This document shows, piece after piece, positions 56,201 through 64,000 of a stretch of DNA of 64,000 bases; position 1 is the first letter of the stretch; each line of letters starts with the position of its first letter. The stretch covers positions 5,529,501-5,593,500 of the forward strand of contig CM064427.1 in assembly GCA_032690845.1 (NCBI GenBank), given 5' to 3'. Source of the stretch: Eleusine coracana subsp. coracana (taxonomy: Eukaryota; Streptophyta; Magnoliopsida; Poales; Poaceae). The notes under the pieces are model-generated. The model saw only the letters and a program-made list of their open reading frames with translations. It ran no database searches and was not told the origin of the DNA. The position numbers were made by a program, and so were the translations under genes.

Positions 56201-59200
56201 ATGGCAGCAGCTAACGCGAGTGCAGACGGCGGTGCCGAAGCAAGAGAAGGGATGGACCGCGGGCGCGTCACCTTCGATTTCACGGGCGCCGAAATCCGCG
56301 GGGACGTCGAGGGCCGCAACCCGCCCATCTTCCTCCCGCGTCTGCAAACGGCAGCCTCCCCCCTTGTTGCTATTGACATCGGAGGTACGTAGCTAGCTCG
56401 TGCTGATTTTCCTGCCAAAATATTTCGTGGTTATGGGTTCCATTCCAGGGTGAACTTCGGCTCATTTTTCTCAATGGATGTTGGGTGGGTTCAGGGACTT
56501 TGATAAAGCTTGCGTACACGGCTAGCTGCGGGGACGGCAGCGAGCTGCGGTTCGCCACATTCGAGAAGCACCGGCTCGACGACTGCTTCGAGTTCATCCG
56601 GGCAGAAGGGCTCGTCCCCTGCAAAGGTACGTCGCTGGCTACAGTGCTCATCACCTAGCAGCCCTTTGGTTTTCGAGATCGCGGCCGGATGATAGGGATT
56701 CTAGTGACATGTTCGTTGTCTTAGAGAAGCATGGTAGGGCCATAAAAATATTGATGACTTGTCGTTGCGAGGAAGAGAGTATGAAGTCAATAGGTTCTAA
56801 AGTCAAGTTGCAAATGTAGGTCGTTTTATATTTGAGCTCTTTTACGGTAGACCAAAAGGTGTTACATTACCTCTCATGAGGTAACACAATAATTAAATCT
56901 CAGCCCTTAGTTTTTCATACATGAATTAAATGATAGGTAGAAAAGAAAATCTAACAATCCCGTACTCCCCGCATCTCATTCCCTGATTTGCCGTGATCTC
57001 TCCCATCTCCTCAATTCCTGCCACGTTTTTCTCACCGGTGAAACTTGTCACGCTGAACAATCGTAGTGGAGAATAGTTGGTAATCTGCAATTTTGCATGT
57101 CACAGTATTTGAAAATGTGCGTACCCATAAATAAAAGATAAATAAATTTGATAACGCTAAAAAATCTGGTGCACGCAGAAAATGTGCATGGATGTCACGG
57201 TCTTATAACAAAACAAATTTAGTAGGCACGCTAAAAATCTGATTCACATTACTATGTAACTTGGGTTTTTACAATTAAGAGCATCTTCAAGAGAGTCTCA
57301 TAAACTCTCCTTAAACTAAGCTAATGGGGTTTAATCTAAAAAATCATCTCCAACAGCTCCCCAAATAACTTACAGATTTATTCTCTCTCTAAATTCTCCC
57401 CCTCATTTGTAGCTAGAAACGAGAGAAAAATTAGGAGTCTCAATCCTTGTATTTATAAGTGAATTAATATTATTGTAGTCTCAGATGCTGACATGGTCCA
57501 ATCAAAACTTTTCGTGATCTAAACTATTGGAGTAGACCAAAAAACTTTTCCCTAATAATTTTTGAGTTACAACTGAAAACACTCTTTTGGAATTAATTTT
57601 TTGGGAAGCTTTTGGAGATGCTCTTAGTCACGAAAAAAAAACTTCCCAATTTTATGTAGGTTAGTCATGGAAACCAACAAATTTATTTTTATTCTAACTA
57701 TTACCTCCTATATGAGGTAATAGATCATTGTAATCCTCGAGATCTTCTCGAATGGACGACTTACAGTTATTTGAGACTAACTTAAAATCTCTCTTATATT
57801 TAGGTAATGACTTCTTTTGGGCAACCTCCATTTCAGTTATATTTATTGTGCACAAGGATTAAAAATCAAGGAAGATCAAATAACCTTGTTTCCCTACTTC
57901 ATTATACAACTTCAGAAAAATATAACTTACTGTAAAGAAAGAAGGTAATAAATAGGAAAAATGCATGGAAGTTCAAGTATGACTTTGGTTATTAAGAGAA
58001 AAGTAGAGAAGGCTAACATTTGCATGGAGTGGTGGTTCCTTCTACCCTTCGAGCCGCATGTTTGAAAGTAGATCGGATCAAGCATAGTGACAACAGATGA
58101 AAAGTTAAACTGCCACAAATTATAATAAGGGTGTGTTTAGCATGGCTTATACATAAAATGCTTATGGTACTTATGGTGTCAAAACTATTTATAGTGCTTA
58201 TTATAGCATAAGCAGTCAACCTGTTTGGAAAAACTGCTTATGCTTATTTGTCCAAACTGCTTATGCTGAGAGAGAGAACCACCATAAGTACTAAAAGCTA
58301 TATTTTGTTACTTTGCTCATAGTGCTTATGGTAGTATAAAATAACAAAGTGCTTATACTCCATAAGAACTTTTGCTATTTTATTGTTTGGCTATCCAAAC
58401 TGCTTATTGAGCATAAGCACTTCATATATAACCTAAGTTGACCAATAAACACTTGCATAAGTTGTGCCAAACGCACCCTAAATTGTGTCATATTTGCAAG
58501 ATATAAGTCATCACTCCATATATAACCTTAATGTGCTGTTTGTATCAACATCTTTCAAACAATTTGTCTACAGAGTTAACTCCCTCCAATCACAAATAGT
58601 GTCATTATGAGTTGAGTATGGTTAACCTTTAATCTAAACACTCTTTAGTGGTTTGTTAAAAAAGAATCTCTTTAGCGGTTGGATGAAGTATGTTGCAGCA
58701 TAACAGACACCCCATGAATTATTATTTTACTGTGGTTATAAATATTTAATTTTTATGCCAGGGACATGTTCAAGTAGTGAAAACGTTGTGCTAAAGGTAT
58801 GTTTGTCTTGTCCTATATTATTTTGCACTATTATTAATTAAAAAAGCCGAGGCACTATAGGTGAGCCTTCGAACGCCTACCGTTTAGAGTGCTGCTAGGA
58901 CACCCCATAGATTTGTACTTTTCATGAGTAAAACAAAATATAAAGAAATAATAAAATACTGCAGATTACCTCATAATTATTTGGAAAATCTATGATTTAT
59001 CCTTGAAGGATAGCATACATGTGTCATGTTAATTTTTTATGATTATTATATTTCTATTTTTGAATTATTGTTTGCCACTTGTATTGTCACTAGCCATCCA
59101 TACATATAGATTTACGTAAATAATGTCTAGAGCGTTTAACTTGGCGTTAGTATATGTTGTGCTATATATACTTGTAGTTGAGATTTGATAGGATTATCCT

Positions 59201-62200
59201 TATCAACTTTTGTGTCCCTATGAATAGTTTACAACACATTACCTTTCTCATATGTTTACTTGAGTTAATCTATAAAAAAAATTATAAGAAATTGAAATGA
59301 GATCATGCATAGGCTACAGGTGGTGGAGCATATTACTACGCAAACGATTTTTGGAACAAGCTACATGTTTATCTTGACAAGCTCCATGAATTTGAATGCC
59401 TAGTTTCTGGAGCAAATATTATGTTAAAGGTAAGCTACCGGTTGGTTGTAACATATCATCACATTATTTAAAAGCGCAAAAAATTTCCTTGTTGCATACA
59501 ATTAATTACTATTGCTTTTAACCCGTTATTATTTCAGATGGTACAACAGTAACATTCTTGAGCAAGCTATTACATTGTGAATTAACACATAAGTACTTGC
59601 TTTCATTCCTGTTTGGAACCGGTTTTAATTTTGTTTTGGAGTTTTACTGCAGAATATTCCTGGCACAGCATTCACATACATGGATGGAAAAATGAGTACA
59701 GTTGATGTTTCCCCAAATAATTTGTTTCCTTACCTTATTGTCAACATTGGGACTTGTGTTGCCATGATAAAGGTTGTAGTTATTCAGTATGATATATTTA
59801 TGAGTGTAGATCACAATTTTACTCATACAACCAAGTATTGTCAAGTATGATGTAGGTCACTGGAAACAAAACATTTGAATTTGTAACCACAACAAACATA
59901 GGTGGTGCTTTTGTGTTTGGTTTAGCAGAACTCTTAACAGGCTGTAACAGGTAATATATAATCTTCCATGTCATGAAATGCTTTGTTTAATGTCTTTCTT
60001 CCCATAACTAATAATTTGTTTCAATTATCTAGTTACGATGAATTCTTGCAACTATGCCAGAAAGGGGACAATTCTGTTCTTGATTTACTTGTTAAGGATA
60101 TGTGTGGAGAGCTTGTCAGCCAAAAGGTTTGTGTCTTCATCATCCCTATTGTATAATAGTTTTGCTATCGCCAATATATTATCTATATTGTCAGTAATGT
60201 GTAGGACCATACATTGATTCCTCTATGAGTTGCTAGATCAATACAGATGCCTATATACTAATTTTGATCACATTACCATATAATCATCATGATAGTGTCA
60301 TAATAAGCATTGATGACGTACATCCATCAATTATTTTGACAATTAGATTGGTTTAACAATGAACTCATATTCCACCTATTTTTATCAGTTGTTGTCTATT
60401 TATGTGGCTAAAATATTTAGTGGGTCACAAAGTTGAAGGTAGGATATTTTTCAGGTTCTATTGTGACACTTGCATTGATTCATACTTATTCACATTGAAA
60501 TTGCATTGATTCCTGTGAATCGATTAATTGATTCTCTCCTTTATGATCTAGCGAGGACTTTCTGCGTCAACTATTGCTTCTAGCTTTGGGAAAGTTATTA
60601 CTTTAAATAGAAATCTAGATGACTACAGATGTGAAGACATTGCGTCCGCATTATTGAGTGCCTTTACCTACAACATTGCACAAGTGAGTTCCAATTTTGC
60701 TTGTTAGCCTTGTTAGCCTTGTTATCTTGGAATAGTAAATACAGAAAAGAAAGATTAATAAATTTGATCAACTATGTTTATATATGTCGTATTTATTAGC
60801 ATAATCTCATGATTTTTTAGTTAAAGTTAAGTTGAGCAAATTAATAAAGTTGTTTTAGGATAAAAAAATCCTAACACTATAATGATGGTGGCAGTGGGTG
60901 ATATTATAATTTCTAAGGATCCACCTTTTTTTTAACTATTTGTTTTGATTTCTACTGCTTATGCGTATCAGCTTTCATATGGAACTGATATGTGCAGCTA
61001 TCTTTCCTTGTTGCATCACTTTTGGGGCTTCAAAGGGTAGTATTCAGTGGATCATTTATATGTGGACAAAAATTCTTAATGGACAATATATCTAAAGCAA
61101 TTGATGTGTGGTAAGAGTGTGGCTTATTGTTTCATATATCTATATATGTATATTTACATCTAGGGTACAACATAAAAGTTACTTTCTTGATTTTTTTTCA
61201 CTTTAGTTGTGCTGCCATGTAAAAATTTTATGTTTAAAAATGAATTAAAACTATTATCCTAATTAACATCATAAATTTAAAACTTATGGTTGTATACATA
61301 CAAAATATGTTTCATGTTTTCTTGTATCTCAATTCATTGAACTGTCATCATGCCACATTCGACATCTTTGGGCTCCTTATTTTTGGTAGTCTAAAAAATG
61401 TGTGATATCAACATTCAGGTCACTTAGCCAAATCCAAGCTGTTTTCTTGCGACATGAAGGGTATTTGGGAGCAATTGGTGGATTAATGAGCTATGCTGAT
61501 CTTAGTGATCAATCAACAATTAAGGTGCATTCCCAAAAATATGTCTTATATATGCATGTGTTCAGCATTACCCTCCCACTCTCTAAAAACAAGAAGTTTG
61601 ATATCTTCTCTTAGTTGCACATGTTATAAGTTTAATCACAAAATAAGTTAGAAATTTGTAACTGTACATGCTCCATATGAATGTCTGGCAATTTTAAATG
61701 TAGTTAGCATGCTCATTTATGGATGCATATTTGACCTCTACATAAATGCACATACAGGCGACAAAGCAGAATATATAATTTATTAACCTTTCCTCTCAAT
61801 GATGTGGATGTTGATGTAGGGTTTTTCTGAAACGTGCCTTGCACATCTTGATACGACATCAGCACACGAAGATAATGTTCAAGAAATATTTCCATATTTG
61901 CTCATTAATGTTGGACCAGGTATTGGCATGATAGAGGTAGGTCAATACAATGCCTTTTTGTTTCATAAATCAAATTCTTCTTTCAATTACCATATTTTCT
62001 TACTATTATTAGAAACATTATTTCATAAATACTACCACACAAATCCTTATAACTGATGGTTGGTGGGTGTGCATCACCCGTAGAATTCGAACCATGGTAC
62101 AAAAACTCTCATAAACAGACATTTATATAACTCATGAGAGATAACTGCTATCTCTTATGGTTCTAACTACGAATCTCAAGAGATTTAATTTTTGAAAAAT

Positions 62201-63494
62201 CAACATTCTAAAACCATGAAAATAGAAAGAAAAAATCTCTAGTCCAAGACTCTCTCCCTTGTCATCCACGTCTATGTGCATTCTCACCCATGGCCACTTA
62301 CCATGCATCTGTGTTTCTACAATTCAAACCTAAATCATGTGCATTTGCGTATGCACACCACACCAACTCACTTTGTGTACATTTTTAATAGTACTAGTAT
62401 ATGGTTACCTTTTGACCTAATTTTTCTAATCTTTGAACTAGTACTTCAAGCTATAGATGAATTAATAGAAAAACACATAGAAGATAATCAACATTGGTGG
62501 TAAGTCATTAACTATCAGTCACTATATGGTTCTAGTGTGGATGTTTTCACTTCTTATAAGCAATCGCCAAGTTAGATATCTATTTCATGCTAAAAGAACA
62601 CCAAACCCATCCAATACTTTGAGTTATGTAAATATTTCATAAATTTATTATTATTTCACTACTGCACATAGAAATTAAAAAAATGCTACTAAGACAAGTA
62701 ACAAGCAAGGATAAACCTTCAATTAATAATTTTGGCATATAGATACCTTCAAGTAGGCTTAATTGTTATATAGATACCTTCAAATGAAATATTTGTCGAC
62801 AAATAGGCTTTGTTGACATCAGTAAGAAAGTTAGATCTCATTAAAAGCTACAATGTTTATATAAATCTTATCTCTGACTAACTCCACATGAGAAAATTAT
62901 AAGGAATTTTTAATTTTTCACGATTACATAAAACTTTGGGACTTTACCTCTCATGGTTCATGCTAGAATCAAGGGAGATAACAATGTCTCCAACAGTTCA
63001 AACCACAAAATGTAAGAGATATTTATCTTCCATGATTCCTGGTTCGAACCCCTAAGAGATATTCTCATGGTTCAATTTTTATTTTATGGTTTCAAACTAA
63101 AATATGGTAGAACCTTTATCGCATATAGTTTAGAAAGATCAATCTGAAAAAGTTCATCCAATAGAGGTTGGGTGTCATACCGAAAACGCATTATTAGCAA
63201 CAAGTTTTTATAAGCAGGTGTCTGGTAAAGGGAAGTTTAGGAGAGTAATAGAATCTCATCTAGGAGGCGGCACTATTCTTGGTCTTGCAAAGCTTTTGAC
63301 TGGTTGTTCGAGGTATTATACAATTATAATGTAAACATATAAGTATTTTACTTTATATGCGGGTATGTATTTTTCATTTATATATTTTTTTTGCTTTTAG
63401 TTATGAAGACTTCTTGAAGCTAAGCCAAAAGGGTGATAATTTATGTGTCGATTTGGCAGTTAAGGACATAGTTGGGGAAGAGGACTGTCACAAG
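56201..63494 (+). CDS. Tandem-domain pantothenate kinase-like protein, copy D (partial, exons 1-13 visible)
   Basis: Exons: 56201-56384 (alternative ATG at 56252), 56495-56626, 58762-58796, 59313-59429, 59653-59772, 59856-59950, 60033-60126, 60552-60683, 60998-61110, 61419-61524, 61820-61936, 63218-63312, 63401-63494. The 478 visible codons are open and in phase. Exon 14 onward lies past the window end; 63495-64000 is intron. The N-lobe keeps DIGGTLIK. The first unit reads NIGTCVA and IGGAF in place of NIGSGVS and GGGT. The second unit has NVGPGIG and LGGGT. It is closest to copy C: same N-terminal extension (MAAAN...), same 106-nt exon 10, same shared ~1.1 kb insertion in intron 11. Introns contain two MITE-type insertions of its own but none of the large elements of copy C. 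It is probably functional or recently so, as far as visible. Confidence 0.85.
56834..57793. mobile_element. ~960-bp insertion with 8-bp TSD (hAT-like), intron 2 of copy D
   Basis: Flanked by the 8-bp direct repeat TTATATTT (56826-56833, 57794-57801). Copy C has a single TATATTTAG at this place (~21898). Ends are weakly inverted (GAGCTCTTTTACGGTAGAC against GAGAGATTTTAAGTTAGTC). An inner MITE-like segment at ~57279-57627 has the inverted ends AAGAGCATCTTCAA and TTGGAGATGCTCTT, so this may be a nest of two elements. No coding capacity. Confidence 0.7.
58130..58478. mobile_element. Tourist-like MITE, intron 2 of copy D
   Basis: 349 bp with inverted ends GGGTGTGTTTAGCATGGCTT and (right, inverted) GGGTGCGTTTGGCACAACTT, flanked by TAA on both sides (58127-58129, 58479-58481). 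The inside has many 'ctgcttatg' / 'cataagca' inverted units. Copy C has an empty site at ~22525. PIF/Harbinger-type by TSD. Confidence 0.85.
62442..62499 (+). other. Exon-like segment inside intron 11 of copy D
   Basis: A 58-nt open stretch (LQAIDELIEKHIEDNQHW) bordered by ...CTAG and GTAAG. The homologous place in copy C (~32024-32090) is disrupted. Including it would shift the kinase frame, so it is not part of the main transcript as I read it. It belongs to the ~1.1 kb insertion shared by C and D. Confidence 0.25.
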
Positions 63495-64000
63495 GTATTT
63501 CTCCATCCTCTCATAGACATATATTTTGTATGTTCCAAGTTTACTTTTTTTCTTGTAGTAAGAACCAATGCAAAATGTGAAATTAAAGCTTACCAGTTTT
63601 AACTTTTAAGAAAACTACTTGTGTTTAGTGATAACATGGGAAGTAATATATTTATACTTCCCCAATGACTAATCAAAAGACAGTAATACATGTTCAACAA
63701 CGTGAACTGAATAGTCATCTATGATATTAGTTGAAATACAACTCTTTCCATGCATCGAGCCCATGCCTATTTTTATAAGACTAATAACTAGGCTTAGGTG
63801 TTTAAAGCAATTTTTTTTCATAATGTAAATGAAGTAAAAATACATGAGACTAAACACTTGAGCTATCATGGGATGTTATATTTGATATATGTTTTTTTAA
63901 ATTCAAATGTGTAATATCTTGTAATGCTTTAAGCTAGATAACCTGTTGCATCGTAAAATATCAACGGCACAAGACAAATTAGGATGATTTGTAAACTATT
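63495..64000 (+). other. Intron 13 of copy D, cut by window end
   Basis: It aligns with intron 13 of copy C on both sides of the palindromic retroelement: 63495-63676 with 33094-33273, and the rest with 40906-41260. This gives the pre-insertion sequence. No gene in this stretch. Confidence 0.8.

Overview
The window is nuclear DNA from a grass, most likely a panicoid-type cereal relative. The evidence is many short exons with GT-AG introns, GC-rich first exons in AT-rich surroundings, and grass-type transposons (Tourist-like MITEs, MULEs, CACTA/En-Spm elements, LTR retroelements). I cannot name the species from sequence alone.

The core is a head-to-tail array of four plus-strand genes related to eukaryotic (type II, Fumble-like) pantothenate kinase, the enzyme that commits vitamin B5 to coenzyme A. 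I call them copies A (256-6428), B (8342-15447), C (21277-42260) and D (56201 to beyond the window end). They share a 17-exon structure that I could trace junction by junction. Unlike a normal ~370-residue PanK, each copy encodes one full PanK domain (exons 1-10), a second PanK unit lacking the nucleotide-binding N-lobe (exons 11-16, a repeat of exons 5-10), and a short coiled-coil/leucine-zipper tail (exon 17). A and B are open from ATG to stop (about 657 and 659 residues). C has one in-frame TGA in exon 14 and four sizeable TE insertions in its introns. D is open through exon 13, where the window stops.

Layout: 0-6.4 kb copy A; 6.4-8.3 kb spacer; 8.3-15.4 kb copy B with a fold-back MITE; 16.4 kb a tRNA-Ser(GCU) on the minus strand; 17.4-17.85 kb a small single-exon gene for a membrane-anchored protein; 18.3-21.1 kb a repeat-flanked insertion; 21.3-42.3 kb copy C with a MITE, two MULEs, a microsatellite-flanked insert and a 7.6 kb palindromic LTR-retrotransposon structure; 43.3-46.5 kb a CACTA MITE, a retroelement remnant and a CACTA element; 46.7-55.8 kb degraded CACTA DNA with TNP2, TNP-like and Ulp1-like remnants; 56.2-64 kb copy D.

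C and D are the youngest pair. They share a shortened exon 10, a ~1.1 kb intron insertion and the same upstream block, so the duplicated unit included the region upstream of the kinase gene. The small gene at 17.5 kb survives only in the C block; in the D block its place is taken by CACTA DNA. The empty sites in D give independent proof for most insertions in C.

The most interesting biology is the internally duplicated PanK with a zipper tail. In B, C and D the first unit has lost the conserved GGGT glycine motif, while the second unit keeps it in A, B and D. This suggests division of labour between the two halves of one chain, or a switch from catalysis to regulation.
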